A DNA stretch of 64,000 nucleotides from NCBI GenBank assembly GCA_029379385.1, contig CM055608.1, forward strand, positions 27,650,350-27,714,349, given 5' to 3'. Positions 37,401 through 47,451 of the stretch are shown here, piece after piece. The notes under the pieces were generated by a model. The model was not told where the DNA came from. It did not search any database and saw only the letters and a list, made by a program, of their open reading frames with translations. Every line of letters begins with the position of its first letter. The stretch's first letter is position 1. The position numbers and the translations under genes were made by a program. This DNA comes from Quillaja saponaria (Eukaryota; Streptophyta; Magnoliopsida; Fabales; Quillajaceae).

Positions 37401-39078
37401 CACAAAACTTAATTCCCAGTTAGCTTACAAGATTTTTAAATTTCAGAACTGTTATTTCTGGCCATAATCCTACAAGCATAGAAGGGTTAATACCAAAATG
37501 ACCTCGATAAATTCTAGTTTTAATTTTTCAGTTTTCTTTCTTCTCAAATGTTGGTATTGTCGAATCATTTGCCAAATTTATATTCTCAAGTCCTCCACAT
37601 GAAGCGGAAATAGTATTTAATCAAATTTTGAGATACAAATTTGTCATAATAAATTATATTTCTGTATATGTTGTTATTACTGCAAGCTATGTGGATTACA
37701 TGTAGACAATTGACCTCTGGGACTAATTCGGGGCTTGTTGGCATATAGGTGCGAATTGCACGAATTTTTAATACATATGGGCCACGTATGTGTTTAGATG
37801 ATGGGCGTGTTGTTAGCAATTTTGTTGCCCAGGTTAGACTTACTTTTCTCTCTTCTCTGTGTGTGTATGTTGTAGTAGTAGTTGTTCTAAAACAAAAGTG
37901 TTTGTTGTACTGGTACTTTTTCTTAGACAAATGTTTCTATGTTTTCAGGCTATTCGCAAAAAACCATTGACTGTATACGGGGATGGGAAGCAAACCCGAA
38001 GCTTCCAATATGTTTCTGACTTGGTATAGTAGATATTTATCTTTTGTTGTTGGACTCTACCTCTCTCTGAAACCTATCAACAAATGTCTAGGTTTTGCAT
38101 ATATTGTATGTTGTCCTAAGAAGGAATAGTATCTTGGACTGAACAAGGCAGTTTCAATGACTGGTACAAAGAATCTTTTGAATCAAAGCTAAGTTCTAAG
38201 CTGTGATGTAAATTTAAATACAAGATTTTGACTTTTTTCCAAGAAAAACAATGTGTTAGTTTAGTACTTATTTAGCATGGAACTGAAGATTTTTGTAATA
38301 ATGCTCTGAGAACACTTGAATAGGCTGAGCCTTGTGATGTCAGCAGCTCTTGTAACTAATTTGTCTTAATGCTCTGTCTAAAATCGCTAAATTCCAAGCA
38401 CATGGATTTTTCTGAAAAGACAATAGTGCATAAGTCGGTAGACAAGAAATTGTATGAAGCAAATGGAAGTTATTGTTTTGGGAATTAAGAAACATCAGTG
38501 TTGCATGAGAGGATTCAACGTTCTTTTCAAATGACAGGTTGATGGACTGGTGGCTTTGATGGATGGTGAACATGTGGGGCCTTTCAACCTGGGTAACCCA
38601 GGGGAGTTCACAATGCTAGAGCTTGCCGAGGTATGATTTGCTCTGTTATTTCCTTCTTCTTACTTTGTCTTACAGGGGGCTGTTTGGATTTTAATTAATA
38701 AAATGAAACTTATACATGCATTCTTTATGCAGTTCCCTTTCCCTTAATGTTGTTAATTCCTTGATTAAGAACCTAATATATGAAATATTAATGTGGGACA
38801 CGAATCACAACACTGAGGGAGAGAGATCAAAATTATTGCTCACTTGTTTTATGTTGCATAATCCACAGGTTGTCAAAGAAACAATTGATTCAAGTGCTAC
38901 AATAGAATACAGACCAAATACTGCTGATGATCCGCATAAGAGAAAGCCAGATATTAGCAAAGCAAAGGAGTTACTGAACTGGGAACCGAAAGTCTCACTG
39001 AGAGAAGGGCTGCCTCTTATGGTCAGTGATTTCCAAAACCGTATTTTGAATGAAGATGAAGGAAAAGGAATGAAATAA
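34452..39078 (+). CDS. UXS1: UDP-glucuronic acid decarboxylase, membrane-anchored UXS1 type
   Basis: Exons 34452-35075, 35223-35370, 35463-35542, 37749-37832, 37949-38023, 38538-38630 and 38869-39078; 437 aa. The enzyme converts UDP-glucuronate to UDP-xylose with bound NAD, supplying xylan, xyloglucan and other wall or glycoprotein glycans. The N-terminus ([14 protein letters not shown], then [17 protein letters not shown] at about 51-67) is a type II Golgi anchor as in Arabidopsis UXS1. The catalytic domain shows the Rossmann glycine motif GGAGFVG (127-133), the STSEVYGDP block (233-241) and the YDEGK active-site pair Tyr263/Lys267. The first intron (35076-35222) is not GT-AG; it fits a U12 AT-AC intron (see separate entry). 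The third intron (2.2 kb) contains an antisense LINE fragment. The start matches the known family N-terminus. Confidence 0.95.
35076..35222 (+). other. U12-type AT-AC intron in UXS1
   Basis: The frames on either side join exactly (VKTI then KTNVMG, as in UXS proteins) only if the intron starts ATATCCTTCT at 35076 and ends in AC at 35221-35222. ATATCCTT is the consensus U12 5' splice site, and TCCTTAAC about 15 nt before the 3' end fits the U12 branch-point consensus (TTCCTTAAC). No GT-AG pair gives the conserved protein. The intron is 147 nt, suited to minor-spliceosome removal. Confidence 0.88.
36129..37062 (-). mobile_element. 5'-truncated RTE-type LINE fragment in UXS1 intron 3
   Basis: The minus strand encodes the C-terminal part of a LINE polyprotein (36385-36825: [42 protein letters not shown]). 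It aligns with the same part of the fuller element at 56948-60108, as do the 3' non-coding end and the AFADD-region DNA near 36920. Similarity stops near 37062 after GATCGGGAACTCTC, so the copy lacks the endonuclease and most of the reverse transcriptase. It differs at many sites and carries frame breaks, so it is an older, dead copy, antisense to UXS1. Confidence 0.85.
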
Positions 39079-40144
39079 AGCAACTGGACCATTTTGTATA
39101 CAGTGAATAACATTTTTGTATGATGTTGATTTGATTTATTGGTAATTACCCTACTCTAGGGAAATTCTTCTAGCTTAAAAGGGAAAAGGGAAAGATCAAT
39201 GGGAAGTTCAAGCAACACCCTACTCTTCTAAGAATATGTATCTTTTAGTTATATTCATGCTTGCTAAGAAGTTAGCGTACAGTTTACATTATTTTGTTAA
39301 ATTTTGATGTTCTATTAAGCACATTTGAAATGCCTTCATTGTAGGTATTAAAGCTGTATTAGCTTATAAGAAATTGGCAATGTTTAGAAATTGTGATGTG
39401 ATAAACTACTCTTTGATATTGCAGTTTTCTGGATTCTATCGCCCCCCACCCCAACTCAACCGTGACTAACCAGTAACATTTCAGCCATGCTTGTCTGTAC
39501 AATGGGTTATGTTTGCATTGCCACCAATTTGGTAAATGGAAACGTTCCAACTTGGAACTTCAAAGTTGCTCACTGCTGATTACCTGATATTAGCCGTTAC
39601 TGTCTTTGATTGATCTTTAGTTTTGCAGGTTTTACTATTCTATAGTTGCTCTACTACACCATTAAAGCAAATTCTTTCCAAGATATTACATTAAAAAACA
39701 AATGAAATAGTGCTTCTTTGGCTTTTAGTTCTGATGGTAAATTGGAAACAGAGGCAAGTCTCATATTGGGACACTTGGGTTCTGTACCATTCCAGAAAGG
39801 AAGAACGAATGTACTCAACCCCATCTGTCTTGCCAAACTTTCTCCACCTCACATTTACAATTCCTTCATTCAAATAATGGTTGCATTATGATGGAAATTA
39901 ATGGCCAAGCCAAGCTATTGCTATACTTATAATAGCACAAATGACTACTGTAAGACATAAATGAGACGGCTAGATAGCTAAAAAAAGAAGTTTGTTTGAG
40001 GAAGTAAACTCAATACGAATCAATCACTAAGATTTGAACCTTAAATCTCGTATCTATTTCATCATTCCTGACATGTTAGTAAAGTATAGAAGAATGAATC
40101 CTAGCTACAACAAGGGGGGAAAAAAATTAGTAACAACTTACACA
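39079..40144. other. 3' flank of UXS1
   Basis: 3' UTR followed by AT-rich DNA. Minus-strand frames at 39359-39550, 39654-39836 and 39691-39873 have no domain or conserved feature. No gene is supported. Confidence 0.5.
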
Positions 40145-40896
40145 TCAAAAGGTCCCGTAGGATCTAAATTGTTTACACAAATCTAAATAAGTAAGATATA
40201 ACACTCTGTCTTTGGCACCCGTCCTGTGATTCTTTGTGTGCTTGCAAGAGTACTTCAACACCTTAAGTTTGCAACATCCAAGCAATTGACCCAAAAGCAA
40301 AAACAATCAATTGATTGTTCTTTTCTTTGCAATAATTGGCTTCACACAATTTTCAGCCTCACAAAGCTTACAATTTGGAAGCATAGGATTCACCCAAACA
40401 CTTGGTGGTCTGTTATGCATGCTATGCTTTTTCTTGGAAATAAAGGAAGCTACTTCCATGAATTTTAGCTGTAAATCATACTCAATCTCATATTTGTTTT
40501 TACAACGTTTGCATTCAACTTCACCACTAATTTTATTTATCCCTTTGGATAATAAGTAATCAAGATTATACACCATGGCACGTTTTGTTGTAGCCCATGG
40601 GTATAGCTGGGGCACAGTCTCAGTTTTACCTTGTTTGAAGCTTGGACCGGAAACCTACGTACCCGGCGAGATGGACCAGCTGAATCAGAATTTTGTTGAG
40701 ATATTGGAGGGTTTTGTGGTGGTGGAGTTGGCGGTGGCGTTGAAAAGAATGGTTCTTGATGGGGTACTTCTAATTGATTAGGGACAGAATGAGATGGTGG
40801 GTTTGGTTGTGACTCAGCCAATTGAGAGTGAAGCCATTCATTATGATTATGGTTTTCCTCATTGGCACTATCTTTGAAAGATTGAGAAAAATCCAT
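40145..40896 (-). pseudogene. DUF7086-type gene broken by a frameshift and a nonsense codon
   Basis: Read from ATG 40894-40896 the frame gives MDFSQSFKDSANEENH, a Pro-rich stretch (STPPPTPPPQNPP) and SRRVRRFPVQ. It then leaves the conserved frame at about 40630-40636 (AACAAGGTAAAA, apparently one G short), after which the family sequence GKTETVPQLYPWATTKRA continues in another frame. The core NKISGEVECKRCKNKY and HNRPPSVWVNPMLPNCKLC has paired Cys suited to a zinc-binding fold. At 40307-40309 a TGA stands where relatives have Trp (N-W-LFLLLGQLLG). The tail (CKHTKNHRTGAKDRVLYLTYLDLCKQ) is intact to TGA 40145-40147. Function of the family is unknown. Two breaks make a pseudogene likelier than a sequencing error. 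Confidence 0.78.
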
Positions 40897-42558
40897 AATA
40901 GTGATTTTTTTTTTTTTTTGGCTTTGTCCAAAGCTGCACAGGGCAAAAGAATAGGGAGATGCAAGACGGTGGACAAGGTTTTTGGGAGAAGAATTTGGAA
41001 GAAACAGTAAATTAAGGGTAAAATTATTGAAGGAAGACAAAATTGTTTGGGGTCAATTAAAAGCTTTTATTTATAGGGTTTTAGTTAAAGTCAAAGTCTA
41101 ATCGGATTAGAATTCCAAATCTTTCATCCTCTGTGGTCAATTGGTCCATGTGGCAACGAAAAAAATTATGCTTGTTTTATTTACAATACATTTTAAGGTT
41201 TTTTAGTTTTTTATTTTATTTTTGCTTAAGATTAGGGATGGTACAAAATTTCTTCTGTTTAAAATACAATAAAAGAAAATAATTATAGTTTATTGTTATA
41301 GTTATTCTGCTTAAATCATGGCCATATATATTTTTGTTGGTTTTGTAAAACGAGAGGACATCCGTGTGATTTCGACAAATTTTGGAGGTGTGAAGGGAAA
41401 AAAAAAAAGAGAGAGGGATAGTAATACATAATGAGAACAAAAAAAAAACTTTAGAATTTGATGAATTCACCTAAAAATAACAATCAGTTGGAGCTGAAAA
41501 AATAACGTAATTTTACTATCACTAATAGGAAAATGATGAAGCAATTAAACAAAAAAAAAACGTGAAATTAAACTTAATTATTATCAAAGGACATCTAATC
41601 AATATAATGATACAAAGTTCTATTAACATGGATAAAAAATGAATGAAATGGTTTGCAATTAACAGCAAAAATAACAAAATATGTGAGAATAAACTTAAAT
41701 ATTATCAAACTATGAAAGATTTGATCAATTCACTCTATGGAATGTTAGCTTTCTTGATAAAGTGTATATAAGATGTCAAAACAGAATGCGATATACCATG
41801 CAATGTAAAAACGTTAGTTTTTAACATAATATAATCGCTCTTATAAGTGTTAAATGAAATTAGTTATAGGGCCAATTATACTTTATCCTTACAAACTACC
41901 ACTGGTTTTGTAATAATCTTCATGAACTGTTAATAAGGCACATAAAAAATAAAAATAAAAACTTACAATAAGGATAGTTTAAAAGTTATTTTGTTATATT
42001 TAATGACTAATTTGGGTGAATGGAGATTATTTGTTAATTATTATTTAAATAAGAGGTTATGTATCTAATTTAATAATTAATAATTATTATTATAAAACAA
42101 GTAGTAATTCATGGGAATAAAGTGCAATTAACCTATGTTATATATGACAACATGAATTTGTTCAATAACATAATAGTAATGAGATATACAACCAACATTT
42201 TTCTATTGCTTGAACGAATGAAAGTTATGTACAATCCATGACACGTAATTTTCCCCATATAGAAGAGAATAATTTTGAGGTCCCTTTGAATCCAATTTTC
42301 TTAGGAAATAATATATCCATATTTATATTTAGAGAAAGAAAAATCACAATTTTGAAAATCTCACATTTTATCTAATGTCTAGATTTTTCTTTCTACTTAA
42401 TATTGTCAATTAGACTAAATATATAAAACAATATACTAGTTTTGAAGTTTTCCACAAATAAATATCAATGATACAATCTATACGACATTGTTGAAAGAAA
42501 TTAATTAAGTGTATAATTAAGGGTATGAAAGAGCATTGATAATTAGCACAAATATAAG
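40897..42558. other. AT-rich region upstream of the peptide cluster
   Basis: It holds a poly-A/T tract at about 40907-40919, a MITE-like element (41869-42134) and the promoter region of the first peptide gene. The segment around 42259-42360 resembles 43915-44020, upstream of the second peptide gene, showing that flanks as well as genes were duplicated. Confidence 0.5.
41869..42134. mobile_element. Short MITE-like element, same family as 44237-44956
   Basis: It starts GGGCCAATTATACTTTATCC and ends with the imperfect inverted complement (GGAATAAAGTGCAATTAACC). Internally it shares ACAATAAGGATAGTTTA, GACTAATTTGG and TTTGTTAATTAT with the longer element at 44237-44956. It has no coding capacity and no clear target-site duplication. 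A non-autonomous DNA transposon is inferred. Confidence 0.6.
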
Positions 42559-42867
42559 ATGAACAAGATGAAGATCATGGCAATGGTCTCTGTAATTACA
42601 GTACTTGCTTTGTGCTTTGCCCTCCATCCTACGGTGGCGGCCGGAGAGAGTTTTCGAGACGATGAAGAAATAATATTTTCCGGGATGTTGGCCAAGGGTG
42701 TGCCTGTTCCTTCAGGTCCTCCACCATCATTTCCATTTTTACTGTCACGAAAAATGAGATTCGGGTCTATTATACCTCCATCATCCACCAAACACAAGTT
42801 AGAATTTGGATTACTACATTCTGGACCATCATACCGCCCACCTCCACCACCTCTTGTCACCTTTTAG
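42559..42867 (+). CDS. Small secreted peptide precursor, copy A
   Basis: Intronless, 102 aa. Residues 1-28 form a signal peptide (MNKMKIMAMVSVITVLALCF, then ALHPTVAA). A short acidic linker (RDDEEIIF) precedes a Pro/Gly/Ser-rich tail with two motif-like blocks: KMRFGSIIPPSS (65-76) and LEFGLLHSGPSYRPPPPP (81-98), ending LVTF. The FG-x-L ... SGPS pattern recalls the IDA/IDL EPIP and PIP (SGPS) motifs of plant signalling peptides, but the RHN or GRGH endings are missing, so membership is uncertain. It is the first of three related copies (B at 45068, C at 46644). Plausible role: an apoplastic signalling or defence peptide. No Cys residues in the predicted mature part. Confidence 0.7.
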   Translation: MNKMKIMAMVSVITVLALCFALHPTVAAGESFRDDEEIIFSGMLAKGVPVPSGPPPSFPFLLSRKMRFGSIIPPSSTKHKLEFGLLHSGPSYRPPPPPLVTF

Positions 42868-45067
42868 GCTGCTTATTCAATATGCATACCATTGCACAAA
42901 TTTTATGTAGAAATTTGGCAATGATTTTTATTTGCTAATCTATATTGGAAATAAAGTAAAGGGTTGAAAATATTTTTTCTGGTATATCGGAACATATATG
43001 TCACAAAATTTATATATATATATATATAGTATTGTAACTTATGTGCATTGTCGAATCATTTACGCTCAATTTGTTAATCCGGTAATATCCAGATTTTTTA
43101 TTTTATATTTTCCTAAGTTTTGAATCTTTTAAATTAAAGGGAGGATTTGAGAATAAAAACCGTTCAAGTCACTATGATGATCAATATTTAAATGATTACT
43201 ATATTTTTGAAAAATAAATTAAAAGTAAAATGCAAATACCTTAACATTAATGTGTGATAAAGATTCAGAGCAATACAAATGAATTGTCAAAGTAATTTAC
43301 ATTATTTGCAATTAAAGGATTTACTAATTGATATATAAACGGTGTATATTATAGAACTTGAATTGTTTATGTTGATAAATTCCATAAGTAAATAAGAGAT
43401 CAAGATTTGTTTATATATATATATCTTAAAATGTTTTATCTATCATCTTAACATATATAGGAAAGGGAAAAAAAAAATTATTATTTTTAAATTGGGTTCT
43501 TATAATAAGTATCTTAAAGGTACTTGTTAAGCTAATATATATAAAGTATTTATAGCATTTATTGTAATGATTAATCATGATTTCAATGATATTTAATACA
43601 TAAGTTATCATTTTTAAAAAAATTTAATTTTCAAAAAACTGTATTTATTACTCTTAACAAATACCATTAATTAAAAAACGGTTAGAAAATCCTTTTAAAT
43701 CACAATAAACCAAGGATTTTTTTTATTTTATGCCTAGTGTACACATGATAAGGAGTATTTAATATGAATTTAATACCCTTATTTTCCTTAGTTTTTATAG
43801 AAACGTGTTTCTGTTTATGAATCTTGAAGTCCTCATTTTATACTAGAACACTAATACCCCTAAACTAAATTGAATATTTTATTTAAATCATTATTTCTAG
43901 TATAATTTTAACATAGAAGAAAGTAATTTTGAGATTCATACGAATCCAATTTGGAGGAAATAATTTCTGCATTTAGAGAAATAAAGTCAGAATATTGAAA
44001 ATCGCCCATTGTAATCTTGAAAAACAAAATCAAATTGATTGTAATAAAAAAAAAACATTATGACAATTATAATATATAGATAAAGAATATAAATAAACTT
44101 GTCAAAAAATAATTTGGCCTACCCCTGAATTTCCATTTATATAAATAAATACAAATTTAATCCAATACTTTGGGAAAGGAAAAAAAAAAAAAAAAAACTA
44201 AATAACATATGCACCAATAGATTCAAAAAATAAAAAGGGTCAATTATATTTTATCCCCATAAACTATCTCATATTTTATAATAATCCCCATAAACTATTG
44301 AATTAGGCACATGAGTCATAATTACTAAATAACCACCATGCACTCATCTAAATTAACTATTAAATCTAACAAATTAACTGATCATAAAAGACTAAATTAC
44401 CCTCATTATAATTTTTTCATTTATTTATATTTTTTTCCTTTTTATATATTTTTCTTTTTAATTTCTATAAAACTAAACTCATCATATTGATTCAATTTTA
44501 GCATACATAAATAATATTTGAATCATTCATAATTTTTATTTTCTTGTCATAATATTTAAATTATTAATAGATTTACTAATATTATTTTTCTCATTTATAG
44601 AAATTATACGAGTTATTGTTTTAATTTGCGTTTTAATGATAATATTTTTATTGAAACTTTTATTTTCTTATTATTAATATACTAAAATTAAATAAATATA
44701 GAGATTTTAATTGCTAGAATAAATAAAGAAAAAAGAAGAGATTGAAAGTGAAAGGCATAAAATAAAATAAAAACTTATAATAAGGATAGTTTAGTCTTTT
44801 CAAAGTTAATTTGTTAGATTTTCTAACTAATTTGGATGATTGACTGTAATTTAATTTGTTAATTATGATCAAATAAGCGATAACGTATTTTTTAAAAGTT
44901 CATGAGAGTAAATACAAAATAGATAGTAATTTATGGAGGTATAATGTAATTGACCCAAATAAAGTCAATGATAATCAAAATATAAGATTTTGTCAAAAAA
45001 GAATTAAATTTATTACCTTATAAAGGATTTGGTTGTAAGTATAAAGGGCTGGGCATGGATTAGCCTA
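42868..45067. other. AT-rich spacer between peptide genes A and B
   Basis: Non-coding; TA runs near 43013-43027 and 43412-43422. DNA just after the stop of copy A (CACAAATTTTATGTAGAAAT onward) resembles that after the motif region of copy B. A MITE-like element fills 44237-44956, and a TATA-like TTATAAAG lies at 45018-45025, about 45 bp before the copy B start. Confidence 0.55.
44237..44956. mobile_element. 720-bp MITE-like element in the promoter of peptide gene B
   Basis: It begins GGGTCAATTATATTTTATCC and ends with the inverted complement (TAATGTAATTGACCC). The inverted repeats are about 30 bp and imperfect. Internal blocks match the shorter element at 41869-42134. No transposase is encoded. 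It ends about 110 bp before the ATG of copy B, close to a TATA-like box, so it could affect that promoter. Confidence 0.65.
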
Positions 45068-45589
45068 ATGAACAAAATGAACAAAATGAAGAGAGAAATA
45101 TTGTTTGTAATTACAGTTGCTTTGTGCTTCGCTCTGCATCCTATGGAGGCTGCAACTGCAACTGCAACTGCGACTGAAGGAAAGAGTTTGCGTGTGGATG
45201 AAGGAATAATATTTCCTAGGACATCTCTTTCGTTGAGAAAGCTAAATTTTGGGACGTTGCCAAAGGGTCCTGTTCCTCCATCTGGACCATCACAAGGGCC
45301 ACCTAGTTATGAGGTTCCACCACCTCCTAGGACATCTCTTTCGTTGAGAAAGCTAAATTTTGGGACGTTGCCAAAGGGTCCTGTTCCTCCATCTGGACCA
45401 TCACAAGGGCCACCTAGTTACGAGGTTCCACCACCTCCTCTAGTAACCTTTAGGCTCAACAAATTTTATGTACAAGAATTAATAATTATATTGCTAATCA
45501 ATATTCGAAATAAACTCAATGTTGCTAATCTTATTATATGCACTGTGCAGCCATTTATGCCCAATAATTTCTTCATTCATTTTCGGTGA
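45068..45589 (+). CDS. Small secreted peptide precursor, copy B, with duplicated motif unit
   Basis: 173 aa from ATG 45068; an in-frame ATG 13 codons upstream is less likely because the signal peptide begins at MNKMNKMKREILFVITVALC, as in copy A. After ATATATATE (GCAACT repeats) come two 37-residue units, each with SLRKLNFGTLPKGPVPPSGP then SQGPPSYEVPPPP. The 111-bp DNA repeats (45215-45325, 45326-45436) differ at one silent base. The block FGTLPKGPVPPSGPS closely resembles the EPIP core of IDA (FGYLPKGVPIPPSAPS), though the SKRHN ending is replaced. After LVTF, copy A stops; here a base of the TTTTAG is missing, so the frame runs 45 residues further into former 3' UTR (hydrophobic, low-quality sequence). 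A precursor releasing two identical peptides is inferred. Confidence 0.7.
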   Translation: MNKMNKMKREILFVITVALCFALHPMEAATATATATEGKSLRVDEGIIFPRTSLSLRKLNFGTLPKGPVPPSGPSQGPPSYEVPPPPRTSLSLRKLNFGTLPKGPVPPSGPSQGPPSYEVPPPPLVTFRLNKFYVQELIIILLINIRNKLNVANLIICTVQPFMPNNFFIHFR

Positions 45590-45608
45590 TTATATATATA
45601 TAATCACC
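45585..45608. repeat. Perfect 24-bp palindrome after peptide gene B
   Basis: GGTGATTATATATATATAATCACC reads the same on both strands and overlaps the TGA of the extended copy B frame. It could form a hairpin in the transcript near the 3' end or be a chance AT-rich palindrome. Confidence 0.7.
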
Positions 45609-46643
45609 AAAATAAAAATTGGAGAGTATAATTACTAAAATAGATTTGACAATTCTGTATATGAAAAATAATTTTAATTTGTTAAATTATTATTTAATCA
45701 ATGCACTTTGAGTGCCTTTCAATTTGTTGGAATTGCCATTTATTCAATTCTAATCTTATTTTAGTAACTCCTTAATACATAATTTGTTATTCAGTTAGCA
45801 TTAGATTAAATACAATAAATATAATCAATATATTGAAAATCCTAACATATACCAATGTAGTGTAACTTATAAATCAATGTTCACCGTTTCAAGTTCAACA
45901 AAAAAAAAAAAAAAAAAAAATCATGCTGAATAATACTCTCTTTTTATTAATGATTGATTATTTGTCTCTCTTAAAAAGTCTCCTTCTCCAAATTCTCTTT
46001 GGCTCCTCTTAAGATGTGTGATGTGTGAAAGCTGTCATTTCGAGTTATATTGACCATAAGAAAGAAAATTTAAAAAATAAGTAAAAAATTCTAGGATAGA
46101 GAAATAATCAATTATTAATGAGAGTGAGAAATTATTATTTATTAGAACCGTAAGGTGAGAGTTAAAATGGATGTGTAGGGTGAGAGTTTTGGATATTTGA
46201 AATATCATGTGTCAATTTTTTTGATGTACCAAAAAAGTTGTATGTGTCAAAAAAAACACGCATACCGAAGGCAATATTTCAAAATGTCATAAAATAGTTT
46301 TGATTAAGATTTCAACTTAACACAAATCTAATAATCTATACACTTTGTTTTGGGAAACAATTAAAATTAATAAAACTCAGTGGATAATAATTCGACCATT
46401 CAAATGAAATTTACTTGTAAAATTAATATTTTACACACATTAGTGTCATGTAGTTTTACAATGTCAATGTCACATATCTTTTGTATCAATTATTGTTTTT
46501 ATTTTAACCTCTATTTGTTGATTTTAATCAAATAAATCAACAAATAAACTCATGTGTCATGATTTTATTAATTGATAGTGTAAATTTTTATATTAAGAGT
46601 GTATTTACATTTAATTTTATACTATTATGTTATTAGATTGGCC
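45590..46643. other. AT-rich spacer between peptide copies B and C
   Basis: Non-coding. It includes the palindrome's end, a poly(A) run at about 45900-45920 and long AT-rich tracts. No gene or clear element is seen. Confidence 0.5.
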
Positions 46644-47126
46644 ATGAACATGATCAACAAAATGAAGAAGGCTGATAGTAAAGATTGCTCTGCAACTTCT
46701 CTTTAACTACACTCGCTTTGTTACTAACATTAAATTTTTGGGAAGCTGCCAATCGGTCATAATCCCCAACCGGCTACCTACAAACTTCAAAAAAGTACAA
46801 ATAATAATAAATTTTAGGAGCCTGTTTCGTATGTTTCTTGGACCTAGTACACCGCCAGCTTCCCTATCACAAAATTAGAGATTTGGGACCTAAGGGGCAT
46901 GTTCCTCCATACCATGGGCCTAGCACGAGAACAAAGGCTTCACCTTCTCCATTTCTTTTTTGGGTTACTATATTCTGGGCCTTCAAGGAGACCACCTAAT
47001 TATGAGATTCCACGACCTCCTGTTACCATGTTACCAACTCCTTTACAGATTCTACCGTATCTTCTGTTCTATTGTTATTTGGGGAAAAGCAACCGTAAAC
47101 TTCAAATTATCAACAAAGTTTCTTAA
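46644..47126 (+). pseudogene. Decayed third peptide precursor, copy C
   Basis: Starting at ATG 46644 the DNA follows copies A and B (MNMINKMKK) but meets a stop after about 18 codons. Motif-like blocks then appear in different frames: TTAAATTTTTGGGAAGCTGCC (LNFGKLP), LGPKGHVPPYHGPSTR near 46880-46930, and FFGLLYSGPSRRPPNYEIPRPPVT near 46958-47030. So it once carried three or more motif units but is now frameshifted and lacks a working signal peptide frame. Transcription cannot be judged from sequence. Confidence 0.65.
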
Positions 47127-47451
47127 TTTATAAACTTCAAGATATATTCATCTATTTTATTATTATATTAAGGGATTGTGTTATCTTGGTGTAGAAGCTT
47201 TCTTCTTCCAAAAATATCTGCTAAAACATTTTTAAATGTTACATACCATGTAATTGGTGAAAATTGTGAAATTTAAGGCTAAAATATGTGTACATGGATA
47301 TTCTGAATCATTTTAACGAGTCTCATGTAAGATCTTTGTTTGATGTAAAAGATTTTCACCTTTTTATTCATCTTTAGATGAAATGACCATTGTATCACTT
47401 GATTTCCATAAGGGAAAATTCCTAGAACAAATGAAACACTGCTAAAAATCT
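47127..47451. other. Spacer and 3' UTR of the DUF4378 gene
   Basis: AT-rich, no gene seen. It probably includes the 3' UTR of the minus-strand gene that follows. Confidence 0.5.
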
